The notes beneath the pieces were generated by a model, which saw only the letters and a list, made by a program, of their open reading frames with translations, had not been told where the DNA came from and did not search any database. Shown one piece after another: positions 33,614-41,547 of a stretch of DNA of 64,000 bases; within the stretch, counting starts at the first letter, position 1, and each line of letters opens with the position of its first letter. This DNA is from PALSA-693 sp963834725 (GTDB lineage Bacteria; Actinomycetota; Acidimicrobiia; Acidimicrobiales; Palsa-688), in the NCBI GenBank assembly GCA_963834725.1, contig CAWICN010000001.1, forward strand, positions 2,232,001 to 2,296,000, read 5' to 3'. The translations under genes were made by a program, and so were the position numbers.

Positions 33614-33685
33614 GCAGGCGGTGCAGGGCGTTGCAGGCGGTGCAGGGCGTTGCAGGCGGTTCAGGGCGTTGCAGGCGGTGCAGGC
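33614..33685 (+). repeat. 19-bp tandem repeat upstream of the ketosynthase
   Basis: GCAGGCGGTGCAGGGCGTT occurs at 33614 and 33633, with a one-base variant at 33652 and a partial copy at 33671. It sits inside a GC-rich tract about 160 bp before the ketosynthase start. Confidence 0.88.
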
Positions 33686-33844
33686 CCGCGGCCGCGCCGT
33701 TATCCCCGACGGTCGTGACTCCGGACCGTCGTCACGGTCGATCCGGCCCACTGCGTGCGCTGGCCGGCGGGAGATATGGTGGCGTTAGGCCGCAGCCGGC
33801 TCATCGCCGGGGCGACGATCGACCTGCGTCGGAGGGAGGAGAAA

Positions 33845-35089
33845 GTGGAGCGTCGGCAAGTCGCAATCACCGGCACGGGGACGGTATCACCGTTCGGTTT
33901 CAGCGTGAGTGAGTTCTTCGACGGCCTGGCGACCGGTGAATCGCGCATCCGTCAGCACCCGAGCAAGCTCCCTGACATGCCGGCGGGCTTCGGCGCGATG
34001 GTTGAAGGGTTCGTCGCCTCCGACTGGATGGAGCCGGTCATCGAAGAAGGCTCCGACCGTTTCGCCCATTTTGCCCTTGCGGCCACCCAGCTGGCCCTCG
34101 CCGATGCCGCGGTCACCGAGTTCGATCCTCTCCGCACTGCGATCGTGATCGCCACCAGCATGGGGGGTACCAGGGCGCTGCTCCGGGCGCAGCACCTCTT
34201 CGAGACGGAAGGTCCGGAGGCGGTACCACGGAAGGTACAGATACAGATCTGGCCCAACATGGCCGCGGCCCAAATCGCCATGAAGTACAAGCTGCATGGG
34301 CCTTCGCTCACCATCTGCACCGCCTGCGCGGCCTCAATCGACGCGGTCGGCACGGCCACCCGGCTGATCCAGAGCGGCATGGCCGATATGGCCATAACGG
34401 GAGGCACGGAAGGTGGCGGCGACGCGGACTTCGTCGCGGCGACGGCCGTCGCCGGGCGTACCTACGGAATGTCGTCGAAAGCGCAGCAAGTCGAGTTCTC
34501 GTGCATGCCCTTCGATCGGGATCGCACCGGCATCGCTGGAGGCGAGGGAAGTGGATTCCTGATTCTCGAGGAACTGGAGCACGCGAAGCGACGAGGGGCC
34601 ACGATCAAAGGCCTGGTCGCTGGGTACGCCACGGCGGCCGACGCATATCACCCCTCGTCCCCGGATCCGAGCGGCGAATGGGAGGCACTCGTCATCGGCG
34701 GCGCACTCCAGGATGCCCAGCTGGCCGGCGGCCGCAGGGTTTCCGCCATCTACGCCCATGGGACCGGAACCCCGGTCGGCGACACGGCCGAGATTCGCGC
34801 CATCAACGCCGTGTACAAGGATTATGAAACCTATCCGTTGGTCACATCGTTGAAAGGCGCGATCGGGCACAGTGGCGGTTCAGCTGCATCGCTAAATATG
34901 GTGGCCGGCATCGAAGGAATGCAGCGGGGCAAGGTCGCGCCGACGGCCTTGACAAAAAACGTTGATCCAGAGTGCAACTTCCCGGTCGTACTCGGGACAG
35001 CGGCCGACTGCGACGTGGATGCCCTGCAGTTCAACGGATTCGGGTTTGGTGGCCAGAACGCTTCGCTGATAGTCACCCGACCGGATTAG
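33845..35089 (+). CDS. Stand-alone beta-ketoacyl synthase (FabF/KS-like)
   Basis: Ketosynthase, 414 residues. GTG at 33845 follows GGAGGGAGGA at 33831-33840. It has ITGTGTVSPFG, the Cys nucleophile in ICTACAASIDA, His in YAHGTGTPVGD, Lys-His in LKGAIGHSGGS and a GFGFGGQNASL ending, so the Cys-His-His triad is complete. No acyl carrier protein, ketoreductase or malonyltransferase is nearby. The CaiB pair starts 7 nt downstream. A role on CoA-linked substrates in a catabolic or anaplerotic setting is possible, but only context supports it. Confidence 0.9.
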   Translation: MERRQVAITGTGTVSPFGFSVSEFFDGLATGESRIRQHPSKLPDMPAGFGAMVEGFVASDWMEPVIEEGSDRFAHFALAATQLALADAAVTEFDPLRTAIVIATSMGGTRALLRAQHLFETEGPEAVPRKVQIQIWPNMAAAQIAMKYKLHGPSLTICTACAASIDAVGTATRLIQSGMADMAITGGTEGGGDADFVAATAVAGRTYGMSSKAQQVEFSCMPFDRDRTGIAGGEGSGFLILEELEHAKRRGATIKGLVAGYATAADAYHPSSPDPSGEWEALVIGGALQDAQLAGGRRVSAIYAHGTGTPVGDTAEIRAINAVYKDYETYPLVTSLKGAIGHSGGSAASLNMVAGIEGMQRGKVAPTALTKNVDPECNFPVVLGTAADCDVDALQFNGFGFGGQNASLIVTRPD

Positions 35090-35096
35090 GGGACAA

Positions 35097-36263
35097 ATGA
35101 CGTTGGACATCAGGGTGGTCGAGCGCGCTTCGAGCGTCGCCGCGGCCTACTGCGGGCGACTGCTAGGGATGCTCGGGGCGGATGTGATCAAGCTCGAACC
35201 AGCCGGCGGTGATCCCATGCGGGCGACCCATCCACGGGTGACGGCGGCGAACGGATCAGAGCTCAGCGCCCAGTTCGAATATCTCAACTGCTACAAGCGC
35301 AGCGTTGCGCTCGACGGACCTGTCCCCGGCTCGGTGCCGCCGGGACTGCTCGATTCCGCCGACGTGATCCTGGACCACGTCGATGGCGACCCCGATCAGG
35401 CCCTCGAGGAGTATCAGGCCCTCTCGGCGGCCAACCCCCGGCTGGTCCAGGTGGTCATTTCCTCGTTCGGGCTGACGGGCCCCTACCGGGGCTATCGCGG
35501 CAACGACTTCATCGACTTCGCCAGCGGCGGCCTCACATTTGTGACGGGGGAAACCAATCGGGTCCCGGTGCAAGGAGGCGGACCCTGGGCGGGCCATCTG
35601 GTCGGAGTCACTGCCGCCATCGCGGCGCTCGCCGCCGTGCGCCGGACGCGCCAGACCGGCCGGGGCCAGCTGGTCGATGTGGGCGCCATGGAGGCACTCG
35701 CGGCCGGCCACCAGTGGTCGATCGTGCTGTACACCCACCAGGGAGTGATCAAGCGCCGGGCCGGCAACCTGCACGCCGAGTCGTTCAACCCGTTGGGTCC
35801 GGTGCCCTGCAAGGACGGGTGGGTCTGCCTGGGTGTCGCCACCCTCGCCCAGTGGGAGGGGCTCTGTCTCGCCCTCGATCTCCCCGAGTTGCTTGTCGAC
35901 GAACGCTTCCAGACCGGAGGGGACCGCTTCGACCACGCCGACGCGCTAGCGGCGGTCCTCGACCCGGTCCTGATGTCGCTGACGCCCGACGAGGTGGTGG
36001 CCCGCTGCGAGGAACACCGTGTTCCGGCGAGCCCGGTGTTGCGGGTGTCGCAGGTCCTGCATGAGGATCAGCTGGCGGTGCGTGGATACTGGGTACCCAG
36101 CACCCGTATCGGTGGTGGGGCCCGCATGCCGGAGCGGCCTTTCCGCGTGCCCGGCGCTGACGCGCCCTTTCGGGAAGCCCCGGCCTTTGGTGAGCACACC
36201 GCCGAGGTGCTCGGCGCCCTGCCCGTCACTCCGGGCACGACACGCGAGGCAACCATCCGATGA
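35097..36263 (+). CDS. CaiB/BaiF CoA-transferase, variant partner of pair 2 (Asp replaced)
   Basis: Family III CoA-transferase, 388 residues, with AGGGGACA before the ATG. It has SSVAAAYCGRLLGMLGADVIKLE and FGLTGPYRGYRGNDF. The residue aligned to the catalytic Asp (28 before the Asp of GQLVD) is Gly in WAGHLVG. This subunit therefore probably lacks the nucleophile, as in 18431. Its stop overlaps the ATG of the canonical partner (ATGA), indicating stoichiometric expression. The operon includes the ketosynthase upstream. Confidence 0.9.
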   Translation: MTLDIRVVERASSVAAAYCGRLLGMLGADVIKLEPAGGDPMRATHPRVTAANGSELSAQFEYLNCYKRSVALDGPVPGSVPPGLLDSADVILDHVDGDPDQALEEYQALSAANPRLVQVVISSFGLTGPYRGYRGNDFIDFASGGLTFVTGETNRVPVQGGGPWAGHLVGVTAAIAALAAVRRTRQTGRGQLVDVGAMEALAAGHQWSIVLYTHQGVIKRRAGNLHAESFNPLGPVPCKDGWVCLGVATLAQWEGLCLALDLPELLVDERFQTGGDRFDHADALAAVLDPVLMSLTPDEVVARCEEHRVPASPVLRVSQVLHEDQLAVRGYWVPSTRIGGGARMPERPFRVPGADAPFREAPAFGEHTAEVLGALPVTPGTTREATIR

Positions 36264-37786
36264 TGCTGAATGGTGTGCGAGTTCTGGACTTCACCATCGC
36301 CTGGGCGGGTCCCCTCGCCGGGAGATGGCTGGCCGACCTCGGTGCCGAGGTGATCCATGTGGAGCAGCGACTGGCGCGCGGACTGGGGACCACAGCCGCC
36401 GGCGGCTTTGCCGCCACCCAAAAGGAGATCGGCGAATGGCGCTGGGGTGAGCTACCCGGCCCGACCTTCCGATCCGGCATCTACCCGGACGCCGATCCGG
36501 GGGAGCACCCCTGGAACCGCCAGGGCGTGTACAACAAGATGCAGCGCAACAAACTCGGTCTCTGCATGGATCTGAAAGCGCCGGGTGCGCGGGAGGTGCT
36601 CCTCGACCTGGTACGGGTCACCGACGTCCTCCTCGACAACTACAGCCCGCGCGGCAGCAGCAACATGGGCCTCGATTATGAGGCGCTCGTCCCGTACAAA
36701 CCGGATCTGATCAGGATCGCCATGTCGGGATACGGGTACACGGGGCCTGATCGGATGCGCCCGTCGTGGGGCCCGATCCTCGAGGCCCATTCGGGGATGA
36801 CCTGGGCGAGCGGTTATGAGGATGGCGGCCCCGTGAAGGTGGGCGTCGCCCTCCCCGACCCGACCGGTGGCCTCCATGCGGTGGTGGCGATCCTCGCCGC
36901 CCTCGACGAGCGGGACCGCACCGGGCGGGGGTGCTTCATCGACATGTCCCAGCTCGAGACCTACGCCTCGCTGGGAGGCGAGAAGTACTTGAGCACCTCG
37001 GCCACCGGCGGGGAGCCACCGCGGTTGGCCAACCGCTCGGCCGATCGGGCGCCCCAGGGCGTCTACCCGTGTCAGGGCGACGAGGAATGGCTCGCCATCT
37101 CGGTGGAGACCGACGAGGAGTGGGCCGCGCTCGCCGGAGTGCTGGGACCGCACATGCGAGACGACCCCGACCTGCGCACGTTGGGCGGAAGGCTTGACCG
37201 CCACGACGAGATCGACGGCGCCATCACCGCCTGGTCACGGACGAAAGACAGATTCGAGGCCATGCATCACCTGCAGGCGCTCGGGGTGCGGGCATGCGTC
37301 CTCATGACCAACGGCGATCTGGTCGAAGACCCGCACCTGGCCTCGCGGGAATTCATCGTCGAATGGGACCAGGTCGACGTCGGCCGGCGAGGGTTCCCCG
37401 GCTTCCCGGTCCACTTCCAGGACCCGGCTGAGATCCCGATGGTCGGCGCCCCGGGGCTCGGCCAGGACAATGAGCGTGTCCTCGTCGAGATACTCGGCTA
37501 CCCGCCGGACCGAGTCCGCGAGCTCCTGGCCGCGGGAGTCTCGCGACCACACCCGAGTAGCGGCGAACGCCGCACCGGCTTCCCCGGCTGGGCGGGGTGC
37601 GCCGTCAGAGCACCACCACCGTTTTCGGGTGCCGTCAGATTGTGCTATGAAAACCGCGTATTACGCGGCTTTCATAGCACAATGGCCTGCCGGCCGGGCC
37701 GGGGGCCACCTGCCGGCCGGGCCAGGCGGGCGGGATGGCCGGGCCGGCGGTCTGCCGGAACCGGCGCCGGCGGTCTGGCGGGGTAG
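36260..37786 (+). CDS. CaiB/BaiF CoA-transferase, canonical-Asp partner of pair 2, with aberrant C-terminus
   Basis: Family III CoA-transferase, 508 residues as an open frame. The family core ends near residue 425 (PDRVRELLAAGVS). The next about 80 codons run through low-complexity sequence and a 45-bp palindrome, so the original stop has apparently been lost. The nucleophilic Asp is in LPDPTGGLHA ahead of RTGRG. The PWNRQGVYNKMQRNK and APQGVYPCQGDEEWLAI segments match 17119 and 41544. Whether the extended tail is tolerated is unknown. It converges on the luciferase-like gene at 37869. Confidence 0.88.
   Translation: MMLNGVRVLDFTIAWAGPLAGRWLADLGAEVIHVEQRLARGLGTTAAGGFAATQKEIGEWRWGELPGPTFRSGIYPDADPGEHPWNRQGVYNKMQRNKLGLCMDLKAPGAREVLLDLVRVTDVLLDNYSPRGSSNMGLDYEALVPYKPDLIRIAMSGYGYTGPDRMRPSWGPILEAHSGMTWASGYEDGGPVKVGVALPDPTGGLHAVVAILAALDERDRTGRGCFIDMSQLETYASLGGEKYLSTSATGGEPPRLANRSADRAPQGVYPCQGDEEWLAISVETDEEWAALAGVLGPHMRDDPDLRTLGGRLDRHDEIDGAITAWSRTKDRFEAMHHLQALGVRACVLMTNGDLVEDPHLASREFIVEWDQVDVGRRGFPGFPVHFQDPAEIPMVGAPGLGQDNERVLVEILGYPPDRVRELLAAGVSRPHPSSGERRTGFPGWAGCAVRAPPPFSGAVRLCYENRVLRGFHSTMACRPGRGPPAGRARRAGWPGRRSAGTGAGGLAG
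37639..37683. repeat. 45-bp palindromic element, copy 1
   Basis: Two 22-bp arms around a single central T. The left arm begins ATTGTGCTATGAAA and contains CCGCGTA; the right arm is its reverse complement with one mismatch. It lies inside the extended 3' end of the CaiB frame. A related 45-bp element with the same left-arm order is at 50544-50588. GC-rich tandem repeats follow both. Confidence 0.9.
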
Positions 37787-37819
37787 TCGGAACCGGCGCC
37801 GGCGATCTGGCGGGGTGGT
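37756..37819 (+). repeat. 32-bp GC-rich tandem repeat after the palindrome
   Basis: CGGAACCGGCGCCGGCGGTC starts at 37756 and recurs at 37788 with small changes, within a longer tract of GCCGGC-rich sequence from 37684 to 37868 that spans the convergent gap between the CaiB and luciferase-like genes. Confidence 0.7.
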
Positions 37820-37868
37820 CGGGGCCGGCGGCGGTGGCTGGCGCCGGCGCGACCCCGGTTCGGCGGCG

Positions 37869-39233
37869 TCAGGTGGTGCCGCTGGTGGTGGCAGGAGCGG
37901 GCTCGGCGGGCGCTCCGCTGGGGGTGGGGGTGGCAGGGGTGGCGGGGAGGTGCTGGTTGGTGGCCGGGTCGATTTCGAAGGCGTCGGGCAGTTCGAGGTC
38001 ACGGCTGATTTCTCGCACGGCCGGGATGACTTCTTCGCCCATCAGTTTGAGGCTGCGCATGGCGTCTTCGTGGCTCATGGCCCCGTCACCGTCCCAGAAG
38101 AAGATCTGCCCGGGCCGCAGGGTTTCCAGCACATGGCGGACTTTGGGGATGACGGTCTTGGGGGTGCCGGTGATGATGGTGTAGTTCTCCAGCTGGCCCT
38201 CGTAGATTTTGACCCGGCCCGCCTCGACCTCCTCTGGGGTTTGTACCTTGGGGGCCTCCTCGCCGGTGGGGATGAGCGGCCCGCTGGCGCGGCCCCGCGA
38301 CAGCAGCACCTGGAACAGTTCCCCGGTTGGCAGGATCTGGGTGCGCGAGGTCAGGCCAGGCAGGTTCTGGATGAACGGGTTGGGGCGGGCCCGGCTGCCC
38401 TCCAGGAAGATGTTGCTCGGGCCCTCGATGTACTTGCGGCCGGTGTGGTAGGCCTTCTCCTCGGTTTCGTCCACGTGCACCTTGAACAGGTAGCCCCGAT
38501 GCTGGGGGCCGGCCTCATAGCCGGTCTCTTTGGCCACCTCGCTGTAATAGTCGAAGGAGCGTTTGGTGGGATCCAGCTGGGTGGCGAGCATGATGTAGGG
38601 GATGCGGTTCCTGGCGCACCACTCCACCGTGTTTTTGCTCAGCACCCCCGGCACCCACACCGGCGGGTGGGGCTGCTGGTAGGGGCGCATCCACGGGTTG
38701 ACATAACGGTACTGGTAGTGCTTGCCCTCCCAGCGGAACGGCCCGTCGGTGGTCCAGGCTTTGAGCACGAACTCGTGGGCCTCCTGGAAGCGCTCCCAGT
38801 TGAATGGCGACTGCGCGTTATGGGCCACCGACTCCCGGCCGGTGCCGCGCACCCAGCCCGACACCAGCCGGCCCCTCGAGATCATGTCGATGGTGGCCAG
38901 GGTCTCGGCCAGCCACAGCGGGTCGTCCCAGATGGGGATGACGTTGCCGAGCAAAACGATCTTGGCCCGGGAGGTCTCGCGGGCCAGGATGGACGCCTCC
39001 ACGTTCATGACCCCGCCCATGCAAAACGGGGTGGAGTGATGCTCGTTGAGCATCAGCATGTCGAAGCCCATCTCCTCGGCGTAGATCTTCTCGTCCAGAT
39101 AGCGGTTGTACAGATCCGCGCCGAGCATGGGGTCGTAACGGCCGTTGCTCATCATCAGGTCCATCATGTTGATCCGGCCCTCCATCAGATCCGGATCCTG
39201 GTAGGGCCGCTCGGTGAAATAACCGATCTTCAT
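37869..39233 (-). CDS. LLM-class flavin-dependent oxidoreductase (luciferase-like)
   Basis: Bacterial-luciferase-fold oxidoreductase, 454 residues from ATG 39233 (MKIGYFTERPYQDP); a longer frame upstream is the neighbour's shadow. It has MLNEHHSTPFCMGG, ARETSRAKIVLLGNV and the phosphate-site RLVSGWVRGTGRES. Such enzymes are FMN- or F420-dependent monooxygenases or dehydrogenases. The C-terminal about 25 residues are Pro/Ala/Thr repeats. It overlaps the upstream alpha/beta-hydrolase-fold gene by 4 bp, so the two act together. The codon pattern of this pair leaves unusually long open frames on other strands. Confidence 0.9.
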   Translation of the reverse strand: MKIGYFTERPYQDPDLMEGRINMMDLMMSNGRYDPMLGADLYNRYLDEKIYAEEMGFDMLMLNEHHSTPFCMGGVMNVEASILARETSRAKIVLLGNVIPIWDDPLWLAETLATIDMISRGRLVSGWVRGTGRESVAHNAQSPFNWERFQEAHEFVLKAWTTDGPFRWEGKHYQYRYVNPWMRPYQQPHPPVWVPGVLSKNTVEWCARNRIPYIMLATQLDPTKRSFDYYSEVAKETGYEAGPQHRGYLFKVHVDETEEKAYHTGRKYIEGPSNIFLEGSRARPNPFIQNLPGLTSRTQILPTGELFQVLLSRGRASGPLIPTGEEAPKVQTPEEVEAGRVKIYEGQLENYTIITGTPKTVIPKVRHVLETLRPGQIFFWDGDGAMSHEDAMRSLKLMGEEVIPAVREISRDLELPDAFEIDPATNQHLPATPATPTPSGAPAEPAPATTSGTT

Positions 39234-40057
39234 GCGTGTGCTCCTCTCCGCTCGCGGCCGAACGCCTCGACCAGCTCGGCCAGCCGGTCCGGTTCCTCCA
39301 GATCCACAAAATGGCCCGCCCCGGCCAGCACCTCCAGGCGGGCGCCGGGTAAAAGCTCCTGATACTGGCGGCCCACATCCAGCGGCACCAGCCGGTCCTG
39401 CTCCCCCCACACCACCAGCGTCGGCAGCCGCACCTCGGTCAGCAGGTGCGGCAGCTGATCGCTGTACATCCACGGCTTCCAGCACACCCGGGCCGTCATC
39501 TCCGTCCCGAAATCCCACAACTCGTACACATCCGGAGGCAGCTCATTCGCCCCGAACAGCTCCTGAAACACCGTCGGATCCCGAAACCCGGTCAACCCGT
39601 ACTCGGCGAAACCGATCAGCATCTGATCCAGCACCTCGCCCTCCCGGGTATGCAACCCGGTCGCCCCCACCAGCACCAAACCCCCGAAACGGCCCTGCTG
39701 CATGGTGGCCATCTCCGCCGCCACGAACCCACCGAAACCGACCCCCACCACCGTCACCCCGGCCAGTCCCAACCGATCCAACAGCTGCAACACCAGAATG
39801 CCCAGATCCCGCGGACTGCGAGCCCAATCCGGCCGCTCCGACCGCCCGTAACCCGGCAAATCCGGCACCACCACCGAAAACGACGACGACAGCCGCTCAT
39901 ACAGCGGCAACCAGCCCAGATTCCCCAACGAATCGTGCAACACCAGCAGCGGCGGACCCTCCCCTTTCCCCAACACCCGCAACTCCAGACCACCCACGCT
40001 CACCCGCGAATCCGACACCGACGCCGGTATCTCCCGGTCCAGCAGCGCCACCACCAC
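39230..40057 (-). CDS. Alpha/beta-hydrolase-fold protein lacking the nucleophile
   Basis: Alpha/beta-hydrolase, about 275 residues. GTG at 40057 is preceded by GGGGGAGG; GTGs at 40054 and further upstream are alternatives. It has the oxyanion strand LLVLHDSLGN and PGYGRSERPDW, and late VWGEQDRLVP (Asp) and GAGHFVDLEEPD (His). The nucleophile elbow reads VGVGFGG, with Gly where Ser, Asp or Cys is expected. The codon is GGT, so this is not a read ambiguity at one wobble base. It may be a non-hydrolytic lyase or cofactor-free oxygenase-like member. It is coupled to the luciferase-like gene. Confidence 0.87.
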   Translation of the reverse strand: MVVALLDREIPASVSDSRVSVGGLELRVLGKGEGPPLLVLHDSLGNLGWLPLYERLSSSFSVVVPDLPGYGRSERPDWARSPRDLGILVLQLLDRLGLAGVTVVGVGFGGFVAAEMATMQQGRFGGLVLVGATGLHTREGEVLDQMLIGFAEYGLTGFRDPTVFQELFGANELPPDVYELWDFGTEMTARVCWKPWMYSDQLPHLLTEVRLPTLVVWGEQDRLVPLDVGRQYQELLPGARLEVLAGAGHFVDLEEPDRLAELVEAFGRERRGAHA

Positions 40058-40389
40058 TCTCGCCGACCTCCCCCTGCCCGTACCACAACGCACCGGCAGC
40101 CTCGGGCACCCTATCTGGGCGCAATCTGGGCGCCAACCCGACGCCTACACTTTCGGTCAGTAAAGCATATTTCGCGGGGTGGAACGAGCGTGCGGTATAT
40201 CGATCACGGCCGGAGTTCTCCTGGCAAGCGATCCAGCCGCCGCCTAACGTGGCCGCTCGAGGTTGTCGCCGCAGCGGCAACACACAGCAGAAACAGGACA
40301 GGGGAGGCTGCATTGGAGCGACCGCCAGTCGGAGTCGGGCACGCCCTGCTCACAGACGCAGGGCCCTGGCGAGCGAAAGGGAACAGAGG
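40058..40389. other. Divergent intergenic region, 332 bp
   Basis: Holds the 5' regions of the hydrolase-fold gene (minus) and CaiB pair 3 (plus). A short direct repeat ATCTGGGCGC occurs twice near 40114-40135. An A/T-richer patch (AAAGCATATTTCGC, near 40164) is the best promoter candidate. No gene was recognised. Confidence 0.4.
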
Positions 40390-41547
40390 ATGAGCGCGAC
40401 CGATGGGGACCGCCGCCCTGGGCCAGTAGACCTTGAGCCGCTTCCTCTGGACGGCGTGCGAGTGGTCGAGGTGGCCGGAGGGATCCCCGCCGCCTTTGCC
40501 GCACGCCAGCTCGCTGGTTTCGGGGCGGATGTCGTTCGCGTGGAAGGACACGTGGTCGAGCCCGGTCTGACCGAAGACGAGGAGATGTACCTCCTGGCCG
40601 GCAAGCGACGGGTCGAGGTGTCGGGGGAAGACCGGCTGAGGCTGCTCATGACGGCCGACATCGTCGTCGAGGATGGGCCGCCGGGTGCCCTGGCCGCGCT
40701 CGGTGCAGATCCGGTGGCGCTGCGAGCCGGGAGACCGCAATTGGTGCTCGTATCGATTTCCCGGTTCGGGCAAAACGGACCGTACCGCGGCTACCGGGCT
40801 ACCAACATCGTCAGCTTCGCAATGGGTGGCATCATGTCGCTCACGGGCGACTTCGACCGGCCCCCGCTCGTTTCGGGTGGCAGCCAGGCCGACTACGTGG
40901 CCGGCCTGCACGGATTCTCGGCAGCGGTGACCGCATATTACGGGGCCGCGCTGCACGGGGAGGGAGACTGGATAGACATTTCCGCCCAGGAGTGCGCGGC
41001 CGGCATGCTCGAGTTGTACGGCCCGATGACAGCCTACGGCGCCCCGATCACCCCGAGGCTCGGCAACCAGACGAGGGCCGAATGGGGAATCTTTCCCTGC
41101 GCGGACGGTTACATCGGTTTCTTCGCTCTCCAGCGCCAGATCCGCAACCTGTTCGAGGCGATGGACGACCCGGAGCTGTATGACGGCCCCTTCATGGACC
41201 CGATGTACCGGCTCGAGCATCATGAGGAACTCCTCGCGAAGATGTACGTGTTCACCGCCGACAAAACGAAAGACCAGCTGATATCGATCGGCCGGCAACA
41301 CAAGGTGCCGGTGGGATCGGCCGTGACGCCGGCCGACTTGCTGGAGGCGCCCAGTCTCGCCGAGCGCAAGTTCTTTGACCGGGTGGAGACGGACGCGGGG
41401 ACGGCCACGGTGCCGGGCCGGCCGTTCACCGGAGTCGGGTGGCGTCCACCTGGCCGTCTGCACAGGCCTGGCGAGGATACGAAGGACGTCATGGACGAGT
41501 GGCTGGCGGGGAAAGATGGGCGTCGCGACAATGAGGTGTCGCGGTGA
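40390..41547 (+). CDS. CaiB/BaiF CoA-transferase, first member of pair 3
   Basis: Family III CoA-transferase, 385 residues from ATG 40390 (MSATDGDRRPG); the much longer open frame upstream is not coding. It has GGIPAAFAARQLAGFGADVVRVE and FGQNGPYRGYRATNIVSFAMGG, which group it with 18431 and 35097. Here an Asp is retained at the aligned catalytic position (QADYVAGLHG). Its stop overlaps the GTG of the next gene by 4 bp. With 41544 it makes the third two-gene module. Confidence 0.9.
   Translation: MSATDGDRRPGPVDLEPLPLDGVRVVEVAGGIPAAFAARQLAGFGADVVRVEGHVVEPGLTEDEEMYLLAGKRRVEVSGEDRLRLLMTADIVVEDGPPGALAALGADPVALRAGRPQLVLVSISRFGQNGPYRGYRATNIVSFAMGGIMSLTGDFDRPPLVSGGSQADYVAGLHGFSAAVTAYYGAALHGEGDWIDISAQECAAGMLELYGPMTAYGAPITPRLGNQTRAEWGIFPCADGYIGFFALQRQIRNLFEAMDDPELYDGPFMDPMYRLEHHEELLAKMYVFTADKTKDQLISIGRQHKVPVGSAVTPADLLEAPSLAERKFFDRVETDAGTATVPGRPFTGVGWRPPGRLHRPGEDTKDVMDEWLAGKDGRRDNEVSR

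Noticed and set aside
39232..40389. Very long plus-strand frame reaching into CaiB at 40390
   Set aside because: It is the codon-bias shadow of the minus-strand hydrolase-fold gene; the true CaiB start is 40390 with normal family N-terminus.
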